Shown here: positions 17,845-28,200 of the stretch, piece by piece
How the letters are laid out: each line of letters starts with the position of its first letter
How positions within the stretch are numbered: the stretch's first letter is position 1
Assembly: GCA_910575795.1 (NCBI GenBank)
Contig: CAJTGE010000002.1
Span: 124,001-188,000, forward strand
Direction: 5' to 3'
DNA from: Clostridiaceae bacterium
GTDB taxonomy: Bacteria; Bacillota; Clostridia; Lachnospirales; Lachnospiraceae
Length of the DNA: 64,000 bases
Program-made: the position numbers and the translations under genes
The notes under the pieces: generated by a model
Told to the model about the DNA's origin: nothing
The model's input: only the letters and a program-made list of their open reading frames with translations
The model's database searches: none

Positions 17845-18006
17845 AGAGCGTGTTTGAAAATTCATTCCTGGCATCTGCACGCCCCACTTCGCGGTATATT
17901 TGTGCCAAATTCACTTAACGTAGCCCACTACGCCGCGTTCATTTGGCACAAATCTCCCACAAAGTGGCACGCACAGCTACCAGAAAGCAATTTTCAAACA
18001 CGCTCT
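17845..18006 (+). repeat. MITE-like fold-back repeat, family B, copy 1
   Basis: A 162-bp element with terminal inverted repeats AGAGCGTGTTTGAAAA / TTTTCAAACACGCTCT. It is imperfectly palindromic throughout, with a centre of ACGTAGCCCACTACGC. A second copy of the same length lies inverted at 55069-55230, and a solo terminal repeat at 19923-19940. The region 17543-19038 between the permease and the next gene remnant is made almost entirely of such repeats. Confidence 0.9.
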
Positions 18007-18008
18007 AA

Positions 18009-18164
18009 GGAACTGTCTCGAAATAACTTCCCATATTCCTTGTCTTTTTCTCCGATAGCACTGCTCAAAAATCAGTTACATAGCCCGCTATGCGCCTGAT
18101 TTTTGAGCAGTGCTCCCGAAGAAAAATCCTGCGGACTAATGGGAAGTTATTTCGAGACAGTTCC
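18009..18164 (+). repeat. MITE-like fold-back repeat, family C, copy 1
   Basis: A 156-bp palindromic element with ends GGAACTGTCTCGAAATAACTT / complement, bounded by a direct TAA on each side (18006-18008, 18165-18167), i.e. a 3-bp target duplication. Centre ACATAGCCCGCTATGCGC. It is inserted right at the end of the family B copy. Second copy (same length, inverted) at 63771-63926. Confidence 0.9.
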
Positions 18165-18267
18165 TAAGTGATTATCAATAATGACAGTATTTATATTTTA
18201 TTTTATTTTATCAGCTATGAACAGGGATGCAAAGCTTATACGGGATTCGTTTTGTCAGTTTACTGTT

Positions 18268-18894
18268 TTTTCATGGGGTGGGGAAATAAGACACGATAAC
18301 AAGAGGCTCTCATGATCCCCTCTTCCTGCCTTTTACGTAGGCAGTGCCGTATTAGAAAGTTCTATATTTTCTGATTTTGGCTTGGCCGGCATTGGCCTTT
18401 TGAAGATTTCCTTATATGGACTGACAAAGGTTGTTCCTATCATCCGTTGCCAGATGGTCGATCACGCTCAGGCATTCGCAGAAATATTCCAGATGCCGGA
18501 AGCTCCTCAGTGAGACTGCCTGGTTTATCGTCCCTTTCAGTACCCGGCATGGGGAATGCAACGTGCATTTGCTGGGATATCTCCGGAAAAATACAGAAGA
18601 AAGCCAAAACAGGCGGTCGAAGGAGATGTCAGGATGTAACAGTTCAGATAACCCTGAACTGTTACGGCATACGGCCATTCGGAATTGCCTGCGGCGATAG
18701 GGCCGTATGCCCGTAACCACTACGTTTTCGTACGGTCAGTGCGGTGAACGCGCTGACCTGTCTGAACTGTTACGTCAGGATTGCTGAGCCGGATGAACCG
18801 TGAGCGTAAGGAAGCCATACGCCAGGGGATTCCAACCGGATTTGGAAAATAGAAAAGCGGCTGTATCGATTATGCTTTCCCCACCCCATGAAAA
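18268..18894 (+). repeat. Family G-related element with 19-bp terminal repeats, interrupted
   Basis: Perfect 19-bp inverted repeats (TTTTCATGGGGTGGGGAAA at 18268-18286; complement at 18876-18894) bracket 627 bp. The inside carries a family D insertion (18636-18773); without it the element is ~480 bp. The ends resemble those of the shorter family G hairpins (TTCACGGGGCGGGGAAAAC) at 43157 and 44281. No intact gene lies within; it may be the remnant of a longer mobile element. Confidence 0.65.
18636..18773 (+). repeat. MITE-like repeat, family D, copy 1
   Basis: A 138-bp element with ends GTAACAGTTCAGAT / CTGAACTGTTAC. It is flanked by a perfect 8-bp direct repeat GTCAGGAT (18628-18635 and 18774-18781), a target-site duplication. 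Internally it has three hairpins: GTAACAGTTCAG/CTGAACTGTTAC (18636-18665), GGCATACGGCC/GGCCGTATGCC, and an arm containing TACGTTTTCGTACGGTCAG. Second copy at 36205-36337. Confidence 0.92.
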
Positions 18895-19038
18895 GTAACC
18901 GCTTTTCTTCCGTAAGCTGGAATGGGTTCCTGCAGGAGCTGCCAATTATGCGAATCTCTGTTATAATTTCCCTATGGAAGAGTACCCATGACAGGGTGGC
19001 AGCCTCCCGAGCCAATGAAACCGGCTTGCCGGAATACA

Positions 19039-19201
19039 ATGTACTCTCGGAATCTCGCTGCGCCTGATTTTGTGAGATGATTTTTTGTCAGATGTGCACA
19101 AATTTATGAGGCGTACGTGGAGCGTACGTTGATTAAATTTGGGTGCATCTGGCGGAAAATCATCTCACAAAATCAGGCGCAGCGAGATTCCGAGAGTACA
19201 T
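19039..19201 (-). repeat. MITE-like fold-back repeat, family A, copy 2
   Basis: A 163-bp palindromic element, inverted relative to the copy at 3618-3767 and closely matching it (same terminal ATGTACTCTCGGAATCTC and central ACGTACG-CTCCACGTACG). It replaces the 5' part of the gene whose tail remains at 19202-19358. Confidence 0.9.
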
Positions 19202-19358
19202 TTTAGTAAAAGAGAGAATGGGAGGGCAGGATTTTTTGATTTTTTATGAGGAAGCTTTAGGTATTAATATAAAAAATCTCTATGACAGCACAGTGGATGA
19301 TGAAAGGGGATATGAGGCATGGTTTGAGGAAAATTTTGAGAATAGAAGCGGACAATGA
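19202..19358 (+). pseudogene. 5'-truncated gene remnant, paralogous tail of the TPR protein
   Basis: An open frame runs out of the family A repeat (first residues are repeat-encoded) into VKERMGGQDFLIFYEEALGI and ends LYDSTVDDERGYEAWFEENF-ENRSGQ. The end aligns with the C-terminus of the TPR protein at 19963-20721 (ISDTSDEEMGYDEWFSAQFGEQV): acidic stretch, GY-x-x-WF and F near the end. Only the last ~50 residues survive, so this is a paralogue cut off by the repeat insertion or an associated rearrangement. Confidence 0.6.
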
Positions 19359-19406
19359 TAAAAAGACGCATGATTTGGGAAAAGAAAATACAAAGGAGAT
19401 TTACAG

Positions 19407-19937
19407 ATGGAGTATTTCTGGCTGAAACAGGATAAGCGGTATGTGGATGTCCCGCATATTCACAGATTCGCCGGAACCTATAGAAGAAGCGATTTTACGG
19501 TGGAGCATGCATATAAAATTGCGGATCGCAACGTGGTTTTTGTGAATTCTGAGCATCGGCTGGACTATACGGATGTGATTGACCGGCAGATCTTTTTGGT
19601 CAGTGAGGATGTGAAAAGCGTATTTAAAATGTATGATCCGTCCATAACCTTTAAAACCTTTTGCCTGCTGGACAATGTGCATATGGATTTGAAATTGTAT
19701 TATGCCCCGATCATCCCGCTTATTGACGGAACCGATGAACCGGAGCGATTTTGCCAGGAAGGACGCCGGGATAGGGAGCCTGTTATCAGGCGCGCGTACC
19801 TGAAGAGCCGCCCGATTGTCAGGCTGCGGGAGCTTCCTCCGGACGGGGTTGTGATCCGGCTCGATGTGGCGGAGAGCCTGCTGAGAAGAGGGCTGTTCAG
19901 GGCGGATATGGCCAGGCTGGCCCTAGCGCGTGTTTGA
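19407..19937 (+). CDS. Hypothetical protein, 176 aa
   Basis: A soluble 176-residue protein, starting at ATG 19407 with an AAAGGAG RBS at 19392. No transmembrane segment or familiar motif; aromatic-rich N-terminus (MEYFWLKQD) and many Tyr, Val, Asp and Arg residues, with YYAPIIPLIDG near the middle. Its last residues and stop codon come from a sequence matching the end of repeat family B (19923-19940). It sits 25 bases before a TPR protein, so the two probably form an operon. Size and pairing recall small toxin-immunity modules, but I see no direct evidence. Confidence 0.6.
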   Translation: MEYFWLKQDKRYVDVPHIHRFAGTYRRSDFTVEHAYKIADRNVVFVNSEHRLDYTDVIDRQIFLVSEDVKSVFKMYDPSITFKTFCLLDNVHMDLKLYYAPIIPLIDGTDEPERFCQEGRRDREPVIRRAYLKSRPIVRLRELPPDGVVIRLDVAESLLRRGLFRADMARLALARV

Positions 19938-19940
19938 AAA
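19923..19940 (+). repeat. Solo terminal repeat of family B
   Basis: CTAGCGCGTGTTTGAAAA matches the family B end CTAGAGCGTGTTTGAAAA at 17 of 18 positions. It contains the TGA stop of the 176-aa gene, so that gene's end may have been created by a lost or decayed element. Confidence 0.6.
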
Positions 19941-19962
19941 GGCAGGAGGAGGACAATTCTTT

Positions 19963-20721
19963 ATGGTAAAAATTTTTTTAATACTCATGTTTCTGGTGAT
20001 ATTATTTGGAGCGCCCAAATTCGGAGGACCCAAAAGAGGGGTGGTTTTAACAATACCGAATGGCCCGCCCCAGACACAGCGGCACACGGAATCCACGGAC
20101 GAGCTTGTGGAACGGTATTACAGGGAGCGCGATTTTGAAAAAGCCCTTACATACGAGGAACAGGCGCTCCGGGATATGGAGTATGGCTCCATGGATACGG
20201 ATACACTCTGCCGGCTAAATGCCATGCTGGGAGGCTGTTATGTGAGTCTTGGAGAATGTGAAAAGGGAAAGCCCTATATCGATACCGCGCTGAAGGAATA
20301 TGAGGAGTCCGGTGAGACAGGAGAGAGCGTTTATATTGTCCGTCATATTGAGGGAATATATGCTCTTAAAACCGGCGAATACAGGATGGCGATCGATTCT
20401 TTTGAGGAAGCGCTCCGACAGGCTGAAGCTGTGGAAGCTCCGGACGGGGGAGTTGAGCTTGAAGTGGATATCGCGGGGATCTTCTGCGATATGGGCAGAG
20501 CCTTCCTGGAGCTGGGGGATATGGATTCGGCGCTGGAGATGCTGGGAAAGTCATATGAGATTGCGGGCAGCTTAAGGCTGGAAAGCGAGGTTGCTTATGA
20601 TTATTATGAGGATGTACTGGAGCCGGTTATAAAGGAATGCTTTGAAACGATATCAGACACATCGGATGAGGAAATGGGATATGACGAATGGTTTTCAGCG
20701 CAGTTCGGAGAGCAGGTATGA
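19963..20721 (+). CDS. Membrane-anchored TPR protein
   Basis: A 252-residue protein from ATG 19963 (RBS GGAGGAGG at 19944-19952). One N-terminal transmembrane segment (VKIFLILMFLVILFGAP) is followed by a Pro/Gly linker and four to five tetratricopeptide-like repeats (e.g. ERYYRERDFEKALTYEEQAL, LNAMLGGCYVSLGECEKGK, GRAFLELGDMDSALEML). TPRs bind partner proteins; the domain would face one side of the membrane. The acidic tail (SDEEMGYDEWF) is shared with the remnant at 19202-19358. Function unknown. Confidence 0.65.
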   Translation: MVKIFLILMFLVILFGAPKFGGPKRGVVLTIPNGPPQTQRHTESTDELVERYYRERDFEKALTYEEQALRDMEYGSMDTDTLCRLNAMLGGCYVSLGECEKGKPYIDTALKEYEESGETGESVYIVRHIEGIYALKTGEYRMAIDSFEEALRQAEAVEAPDGGVELEVDIAGIFCDMGRAFLELGDMDSALEMLGKSYEIAGSLRLESEVAYDYYEDVLEPVIKECFETISDTSDEEMGYDEWFSAQFGEQV

Positions 20722-20843
20722 GGCGGGTAAACGGGAGCGGGCCGCAGCATTCCTGGAGGAAATACAGGTGCTTATCCTGCAGGTGAGTAACCGGTACGGG
20801 GAAAGCGAAGCGGGACGCCAATGGGGCTTTATTGAGCGGTAAG

Positions 20844-20963
20844 GGAGCGCGCCATGGGATTGGGCTGCGGTCTGTGAGAAGAATTGCGGAAAAGTATCAT
20901 GGGCAGATGGAGGTTGTGGAGAAGGGCGATGTTTTTTTTGTGGAAGTGATGGCGTATTGCTGA
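20844..20963 (+). pseudogene. GHKL sensor kinase remnant (C-terminal ATPase end)
   Basis: A ~38-codon frame reads GARHGIGLRSVRRIAEKYHG, then QMEVVEKGDVFFVEVMAYC and stop. GIGL is the G2 box of GHKL histidine-kinase ATPase domains (AgrC/HATPase_c_5 type), and the residues after it match the family's closing helix and strands. The rest of the gene is missing; upstream is the end of the TPR gene and unrelated sequence. A decayed leftover in the region before rpoB. The 267 bases from 20964 to 21230 hold the rpoB promoter and leader. Confidence 0.7.
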
Positions 20964-21111
20964 GAGCCGCCCGTTTACGCTTGGCCTTGGGTATCCCGCC
21001 ATACATGTTTGGCCAGGCTGTGTATAGCAGCAGTATTTGCACGTAACAGTTCATTTCGCTTAAAAGAATCAAAGAAACACATAAAAAATTCCAGGAAATT
21101 CCCCCATAAAC

Positions 21112-21140
21112 TTGACACAACCCCCAAATTATGATAGGAT
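21112..21140 (+). promoter_or_regulatory. rpoB promoter
   Basis: Consensus -35 TTGACA (21112-21117), 17-base spacer, -10 TAGGAT (21135-21140), 90 bases before the rpoB start. It shows that rpoBC can be transcribed independently of any upstream ribosomal-protein operon. Confidence 0.75.
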
Positions 21141-21230
21141 GGAGAATGCACTATTGTGGAGACTTGGGCATTTATGGTATCTCTATGCCCAAAAACAAAA
21201 CATAGAAAGAAAACAGGGGTGAAACGTCGA

Positions 21231-24200
21231 ATGGAGAAAAGCAGGATGCGTCCGGCAAAAGCCGGTAAAGGTGTAAGAATGACCTTCTCAAGACAAAAAG
21301 AAGTTCTCGAAATGCCGAATTTAATTGAGATTCAGAAGAATTCCTACCAGTGGTTCTTAGATGAGGGACTGCGGGAGGTGTTCGCCGATATCTCTCCGAT
21401 TGCGGATTTTGCGGGGCATTTGAGTCTGGAATTTGTGGATTTTGCACTGTGTAAGGATGACATCAAATATACGATCGAAGAGTGTAAGGAACGCGACGCG
21501 ACTTACGCTGCTCCTTTAAAGGTAAGGGTAAGGCTTTGCAATAAGGATAAAGACGAGATCAATGAACATGAGATATTTATGGGCGATCTTCCGCTTATGA
21601 CCGACACCGGCTCTTTCGTAATTAACGGCGCTGAACGTGTAATCGTCAGCCAATTGGTACGTTCCCCTGGCATCTACTATGGAATTGCGCACGATAAGGT
21701 TGGTACGGAGTTATACAGTTGTACGGTGATCCCGAACCGGGGCGCGTGGCTGGAATATGAGACGGATTCCAATGATATTTTCTATGTACGCGTGGACCGG
21801 ACAAGGAAGGTGCCGGTGACGGTGCTGATCCGCGCGCTGGGGTATGGGACCAATGCGGAGATCGTGGATCTGTTCGGCGATGAGCTGAAGCTGGAAAAGA
21901 GCTTTGAGAAGGATCCGTCCACATGCTATCAGGACGGGCTTCTGGAGCTGTATAAGAAGATCCGGCCCGGCGAGCCGCTTTCGGTGGACAGCGCGGAGAG
22001 TCTTTTAAACAGCATGTTTTTTGACCCCAGAAGATATGATCTGGCAAAGGTTGGCCGTTATAAATTTAACAAGAAGCTTCATTTTAAGAACCGTATCGCG
22101 GGCCAGACGCTGGCGGAGGATGTGGTTGACACCTCCACAGGCGAGATCCTGGCAAGTAAGGGCGATGTGGTTGACAAGCAGCTCGCTGAGGATATCCAGA
22201 ACGCGGGCGTTCCCTTTGTGTGGATCCAGGGGGAGAAGAAGAACCACAAGGTTCTGTCCAATATGATGGTGGATCTGGCCGCTTACGTGGACTTTGATCC
22301 GGAGGAAGCCGGGGTGACAGAGTTAGTATTCTACCCGGCTCTTCAGAATATTCTGGCAGAAGTTTCCGGGGGAGAGGAGCTCAAGGATGCGGTTAAGAGG
22401 GGCATCCATGATCTCATTCCCAAGCATATTACAAAGGAGGATATCCTGGCCTCCATTAACTATAACATGCATCTGGAGGGCGGCATCGGCACGCCGGATG
22501 ATATCGACCATCTTGGAAACCGCAGGATCCGCGCGGTCGGGGAGCTTTTGCAGAACCAGTACCGCATCGGCCTTTCGAGGATGGAGCGCGTGGTGCGCGA
22601 GAGGATGACGACACAGGACATGGAGGGCATTTCCGCCCAGTCTTTAATCAATATCAAGCCCGTAACAGCGGCTGTGAAGGAGTTCTTCGGAAGCTCCCAG
22701 CTCTCCCAGTTTATGGATCAGAACAACCCGCTGGCGGAGCTGACGCATAAGAGGCGTCTGTCAGCCCTGGGCCCGGGCGGTCTGTCGAGGGATCGCGCGG
22801 GATTTGAGGTGCGCGACGTACACTATACCCACTATGGGCGCATGTGTCCGATTGAGACGCCTGAGGGACCGAATATCGGGCTGATCAACTCCCTGGCCAC
22901 CTATGCGAGGGTGAACCAGTACGGCTTTGTGGAAGCGCCGTACCGCGTGGTGGATAAGACGGATCCGGCGAACCCGGTTGTGACGGACGAGGTGGTTTAC
23001 TTAACGGCCGACGAAGAGGATAATTTCGTGGTGGCGCAGGCGAACGAGCCTTTGGACGAGAACGGCCATTTTGTCCATAACAATGTATCCGGGCGTTTCC
23101 GCGAGGAGACGTCGGAATTCCAGAGAAAGAGAATTGATCTGATGGACGTTTCCCCGAAGATGGTTTTCTCTGTGGCGACCTCCATGATTCCGTTCCTGGA
23201 AAATGACGATGCGAACCGCGCGCTGATGGGTTCCAACATGCAGCGTCAGGCCGTGCCGCTCCTGACCACCGAGGCAGCCGTTGTCGGAACCGGTATCGAG
23301 GGCAAGGCGGCCGTGGACTCCGGCGTGTGCGTGCTGGCTAAGAATGCGGGAGTGATCGAGCGCTCGGCGTCGAATGAGATTGTGGTCAAGAGGGATACGG
23401 ACGGGAACCGGGACGTGTACCGTCTTACGAAATTTAAGAGAAGCAACCAGTCTAACTGCTATAACCAGAAGCCGATCGTCTATAAGGGGGATCATGTGGA
23501 AGCCGGCGAGGTGATCGCCGACGGCCCGTCCACGGACAACGGCGAGATTGCCCTGGGCAAGAATCCGCTGATTGGCTTTATGACCTGGGAGGGGTACAAC
23601 TACGAGGACGCTGTCCTGCTCTCGGAGCGTCTGGTGCAGGAGGATGTCTATACCTCGGTTCACATCGAGGAGTATGAGGCGGAGGCGCGCGATACGAAGC
23701 TGGGGCCTGAGGAGATCACGAGGGATGTGCCCGGCGTCGGCGAGGACGCCTTAAAGGATCTGGATGAGCGCGGGATTATCCGCATCGGCGCGGAGGTGCG
23801 CGCCGGCGATATCCTGGTCGGCAAGGTTACGCCCAAGGGCGAGACGGAGCTGACGGCGGAGGAACGCCTTCTGCGCGCGATTTTCGGCGAAAAGGCGAGA
23901 GAGGTCCGCGACACCTCCCTGAAGGTGCCGCACGGCGCGTACGGTATCATTGTGGACGCCAAGGTCTTTACAAGGGAGAACGGCGACGAGCTGTCCCCGG
24001 GCGTGAATGAGACGGTCCGCATCTATATTGCGCAGAAGCGTAAGATCTCTGTGGGCGATAAGATGGCCGGACGTCACGGAAACAAGGGCGTGGTTTCCCG
24101 CGTGCTGCCGGTGGAGGATATGCCGTTTCTGCCGAACGGCCGCCCGCTCGACATTGTGTTAAACCCGCTGGGCGTGCCGTCGCGTATGAATATCGGGCAG

Positions 24201-25124
24201 GTGCTGGAGATTCACTTAAGCCTTGCGGCAAGGGCGCTTGGGTTTAATGTGTCCACCCCGATCTTTGACGGCGCAAACGAGATTGATATTCAGGATACCC
24301 TGGAGCTGGCGAACGATTACGTAAACCTCTCCTGGGAGGAATTTGAGGAGAGATATAAGGATAAGGTGGATCCAAAGGTGATGGAGTACCTGGGAAGCCA
24401 CTTAGAGCACAGGAAGCTCTGGAAGGGCGTGCCCTTAGGCCGCGACGGAAAGGTGAGGCTGCGCGACGGCCGTACCGGCGAATATTTTGACAGCCCGGTC
24501 ACGATTGGGCACATGCATTATCTGAAGCTGCATCATCTGGTTGATGATAAGATCCATGCGCGTTCCACGGGTCCATACTCCCTTGTGACCCAGCAGCCCC
24601 TTGGCGGCAAGGCGCAGTTCGGAGGACAGCGTTTCGGCGAGATGGAGGTGTGGGCTCTGGAGGCGTACGGCGCGTCCTACACCCTTCAGGAGATTCTGAC
24701 CGTTAAATCGGATGACGTGGCGGGCCGTGTGAAGACGTATGAGGCCATTATCAAGGGTGAAAATATCCCCGAGCCCGGCATTCCGGAATCCTTCAAGGTT
24801 CTTTTAAAGGAGCTGCAGTCCTTAAGCCTGGATGTGAGAGTGCTCAATGAGGACGGCTCTGAGGTGGAGCTGGCGGAGAATATTGACTACGGCGATACGG
24901 ATATCCGTTCGATCCTGGAAAGCGACAGCAAGCAGTATTCCCAGAATGAATCCTTTGGGAATTACGGCTATCAGGAGCAGGAGTTTAAGGACGGAGAGCT
25001 GGCTTCCGTGGACGGCGGGGCAGAGGACATGGAAGAGGAATACAGCGATGATTATTCGGAAGAACAGGACGATTACGAGGACAGCATTCCGGAAGACGAC
25101 TATTCGGACGGCGATATGGAGTGA
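21231..25124 (+). CDS. rpoB: RNA polymerase beta subunit
   Basis: A 1,297-residue beta subunit. ATG 21231 is chosen because AGGGGTG lies ~10 bases upstream and the protein then begins [17 protein letters not shown], as in related Firmicutes. The rifampicin-binding region is intact ([53 protein letters not shown]), as are [12 protein letters not shown] and the C-terminal [26 protein letters not shown] segment. A ~70-residue very acidic tail ([19 protein letters not shown] end) is lineage-specific. Followed by rpoC after 89 bases. Confidence 0.98.
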   Translation: MEKSRMRPAKAGKGVRMTFSRQKEVLEMPNLIEIQKNSYQWFLDEGLREVFADISPIADFAGHLSLEFVDFALCKDDIKYTIEECKERDATYAAPLKVRVRLCNKDKDEINEHEIFMGDLPLMTDTGSFVINGAERVIVSQLVRSPGIYYGIAHDKVGTELYSCTVIPNRGAWLEYETDSNDIFYVRVDRTRKVPVTVLIRALGYGTNAEIVDLFGDELKLEKSFEKDPSTCYQDGLLELYKKIRPGEPLSVDSAESLLNSMFFDPRRYDLAKVGRYKFNKKLHFKNRIAGQTLAEDVVDTSTGEILASKGDVVDKQLAEDIQNAGVPFVWIQGEKKNHKVLSNMMVDLAAYVDFDPEEAGVTELVFYPALQNILAEVSGGEELKDAVKRGIHDLIPKHITKEDILASINYNMHLEGGIGTPDDIDHLGNRRIRAVGELLQNQYRIGLSRMERVVRERMTTQDMEGISAQSLINIKPVTAAVKEFFGSSQLSQFMDQNNPLAELTHKRRLSALGPGGLSRDRAGFEVRDVHYTHYGRMCPIETPEGPNIGLINSLATYARVNQYGFVEAPYRVVDKTDPANPVVTDEVVYLTADEEDNFVVAQANEPLDENGHFVHNNVSGRFREETSEFQRKRIDLMDVSPKMVFSVATSMIPFLENDDANRALMGSNMQRQAVPLLTTEAAVVGTGIEGKAAVDSGVCVLAKNAGVIERSASNEIVVKRDTDGNRDVYRLTKFKRSNQSNCYNQKPIVYKGDHVEAGEVIADGPSTDNGEIALGKNPLIGFMTWEGYNYEDAVLLSERLVQEDVYTSVHIEEYEAEARDTKLGPEEITRDVPGVGEDALKDLDERGIIRIGAEVRAGDILVGKVTPKGETELTAEERLLRAIFGEKAREVRDTSLKVPHGAYGIIVDAKVFTRENGDELSPGVNETVRIYIAQKRKISVGDKMAGRHGNKGVVSRVLPVEDMPFLPNGRPLDIVLNPLGVPSRMNIGQVLEIHLSLAARALGFNVSTPIFDGANEIDIQDTLELANDYVNLSWEEFEERYKDKVDPKVMEYLGSHLEHRKLWKGVPLGRDGKVRLRDGRTGEYFDSPVTIGHMHYLKLHHLVDDKIHARSTGPYSLVTQQPLGGKAQFGGQRFGEMEVWALEAYGASYTLQEILTVKSDDVAGRVKTYEAIIKGENIPEPGIPESFKVLLKELQSLSLDVRVLNEDGSEVELAENIDYGDTDIRSILESDSKQYSQNESFGNYGYQEQEFKDGELASVDGGAEDMEEEYSDDYSEEQDDYEDSIPEDDYSDGDME

Positions 25125-25213
25125 TCGTGATGCTGCGCGTTACGGCTTTCTGCTGTGAGGCGCAGCCTGTAACAGTTCAGGTGATCATATGATTATAGAA
25201 GGGAGTACCGCTC

Positions 25214-28200
25214 ATGCCAGAGACAAATGAAACTTACCAACCACTGACGTTTGACGCGATTAAGATCGGTTTGGCATCTCCTGAGAAGATTCTGGAATGG
25301 TCTCACGGCGAGGTGAGAAAGCCGGAGACGATCAACTACCGGACGCTGAAGCCGGAGAAGGACGGTTTATTCTGCGAGCGCATCTTCGGGCCGAGCAAGG
25401 ACTGGGAGTGCCATTGCGGAAAATATAAGAAAATCAGGTATAAGGGCGTTATCTGCGACCGGTGCGGCGTGGAGGTGACGAAGGCCAGCGTCCGCAGGGA
25501 GCGCGTGGGGCATATCGCCCTCGCGGCCCCGGTGTCCCATATCTGGTATTTTAAGGGGATTCCCAGCCGGATGGGCCTGATCCTGGACATTTCCCCGAGA
25601 ACGCTGGAGAAGGTGCTTTATTTCGCCTCCTATATCGTTCTGGATCCGGGACAGACCAGCCTCCAGTATAAGCAGGTGCTGTCCGAGAAGGAGTACCGCG
25701 ACGAGCTGGAGAAATACGGCTACGGCAATTTCCGCGTGGGGATGGGCGCGGAGGCGATACAGGAGCTTTTGCAGGCCATTGATCTGGAGCGCGATTCCGC
25801 GGATCTGCGCAAGCAGCTTAAGGATGCCACGGGCCAGAAGCGCGCGCGTATCATCAAGAGGCTGGAGGTCGTGGAGGCGTTCCGGAGTTCCGGAAATAAG
25901 CCGGAGTGGATGATCATGACCGTGATTCCGGTGATCCCGCCGGATATCCGTCCCATGGTGCAGCTCGACGGCGGCCGTTTCGCCACCTCTGACTTAAATG
26001 ACCTGTACAGGAGAATTATCAACCGCAATAACCGTCTGGCAAGGCTTTTGGAGCTGGGCGCGCCGGATATCATCGTCCGCAACGAGAAGCGTATGCTGCA
26101 GGAAGCGGTGGACGCCCTGATCGACAACGGCAGGCGCGGAAGGCCGGTTACAGGCCCCGGAAACCGCGCGTTAAAATCCCTGTCCGATATGCTGAAGGGA
26201 AAGCAGGGCCGTTTCCGCCAGAACCTTCTGGGCAAGCGCGTGGACTATTCCGGCCGTTCCGTTATCGTGGTGGGGCCGGAGCTCAAGATCTACCAGTGCG
26301 GCCTTCCCAAGGAGATGGCGATTGAGCTTTTCAAGCCCTTTGTTATGAAGGAGCTGGTGTCAAACGGCACGGCTCATAATATAAAAAATGCGAAGAAGAT
26401 GGTGGAGCGCCTGCAGCCCGAGGTATGGGATGTGCTGGAGGACGTAATCAAAGAGCACCCGGTGATGCTGAACCGCGCTCCTACGCTGCACAGGCTGGGC
26501 ATCCAGGCGTTTGAGCCCATACTGGTAGAGGGTAAGGCGATCAAGCTGCATCCGCTGGTTTGTACGGCCTTCAACGCGGACTTTGACGGGGATCAGATGG
26601 CGGTTCATCTCCCCTTATCCGTAGAGGCGCAGGCCGAGTGCCGTTTCCTTCTGCTGTCTCCGAATAACTTATTAAAGCCCTCCGACGGCGGCCCTGTGGC
26701 GGTTCCCTCCCAGGATATGGTGCTTGGCATCTACTACCTGACCCAGGAGCGGCCGGGCGCAAAGGGAGAGGGCATGGCCTTTAAGAGCGTGAATGAGGCG
26801 ATTCTGGCGTATGAGAACGGCGTCGTGACGCTGCATACGAGGGTAAAGGTGCGCGTGCAGAAGGAAGTGGATGAAAATACGGTGAAAACCGGCGTGATTG
26901 AGTCCACGGTGGGCCGCTTTATTTTCAATGAGATCATCCCGCAGGATCTGGGCTTTGTGGACAGGAGCCAGGATGAGAATGTGCTGAAGCTTGAGGTGGA
27001 TTTCCATGTGGGCAAGAAGCAGTTAAAGCAGATCCTTGAAAAAGTTATCAATATCCACGGCGCGACCCAGACAGCGGTGACTCTGGATGATATTAAGGCC
27101 ATTGGCTATAAATATTCCACCAGGGCGGCCATGACGGTTTCGATCTCGGATATGACGGTTCCGGCCAGCAAGCCGAAGCTGATCGCGGACGCGCAGGCCA
27201 CGGTTGACCACATTGCCAAGAACTTCCGGCGCGGCCTGATCACAGAGGAAGAGCGCTATAAAGAAGTAATTGAGACCTGGAAGGCGACGGACGATCAGCT
27301 TACGCACGACCTTCTGACCGGTCTTGACAAATACAACAACATTTATATGATGGCCGATTCCGGCGCCCGTGGTTCGGATAAGCAGATTAAACAGCTTGCC
27401 GGCATGCGCGGCCTGATGGCGGATACGACAGGCCATACGATTGAACTGCCGATCAAGTCCAATTTCCGTGAGGGGCTGGACGTACTGGAATACTTTATCT
27501 CCGCGCACGGCGCGAGAAAGGGACTGTCCGATACGGCGCTTCGTACCGCGGACTCGGGTTATCTGACGCGGCGTCTGGTCGATGTCTCGCAGGATCTGAT
27601 TGTCCGCGAGGACGACTGCTGCGAGGGGAAGGGCGAGATTCCGTTCATGGAGATCAAAGCCTTTATGGACGGCCAGGAGACGATCGAGACTCTGCAGGAG
27701 CGCATCACAGGACGCTTTATTGCCGAGACGATCACAGATCCCGAAACAGGGGAGGTTGTGATTCAGGAAAATCATATGTGTACCCCCAAGCGGGCGGCCG
27801 TTGTCATGGACGCTCTGAGAAAAGCGGGCAGAAATACGGTCAAGATCCGCACTGTGCTGACGTGTAAATCCCATATCGGCGTGTGCGCGAAGTGTTACGG
27901 CGCAAACATGGCGACCGGACAGCCGGTGCAGGTGGGCGAGGCAGTCGGAATCATCGCGGCCCAGTCCATCGGAGAGCCCGGAACGCAGCTTACGATGCGT
28001 ACCTTCCACACAGGCGGCGTGGCCGGCGGCGATATCACACAGGGTCTTCCGCGTGTCGAGGAGCTTTTCGAGGCGCGTAAGCCCAAGGGACTTGCGATTA
28101 TCACGGAGTTCGGCGGCATTGCGACGATCAAGGACACAAAGAAGAAGCGCGAGATCGTTGTCACAGACAATGAATCAGGGAATTCAAAGGCATACTTAAT

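Noticed and set aside
17584..18099. A 171-codon open frame on the plus strand after the permease
   Set aside because: It runs through the ends of repeat families B and C and its second half is repeat sequence; no RBS or family.
18412..18720. Open frame of 102 codons on the minus strand among the repeats
   Set aside because: It crosses the family D element and no known domain could be recognised; a decayed transposase fragment is possible but cannot be supported.
25125..25213. GTAACAGTTCAGG between rpoB and rpoC as a MITE end
   Set aside because: It matches the family D end over 13 bases, but no second end or duplication is seen in the 89-base gap, so chance or an old remnant cannot be told apart.
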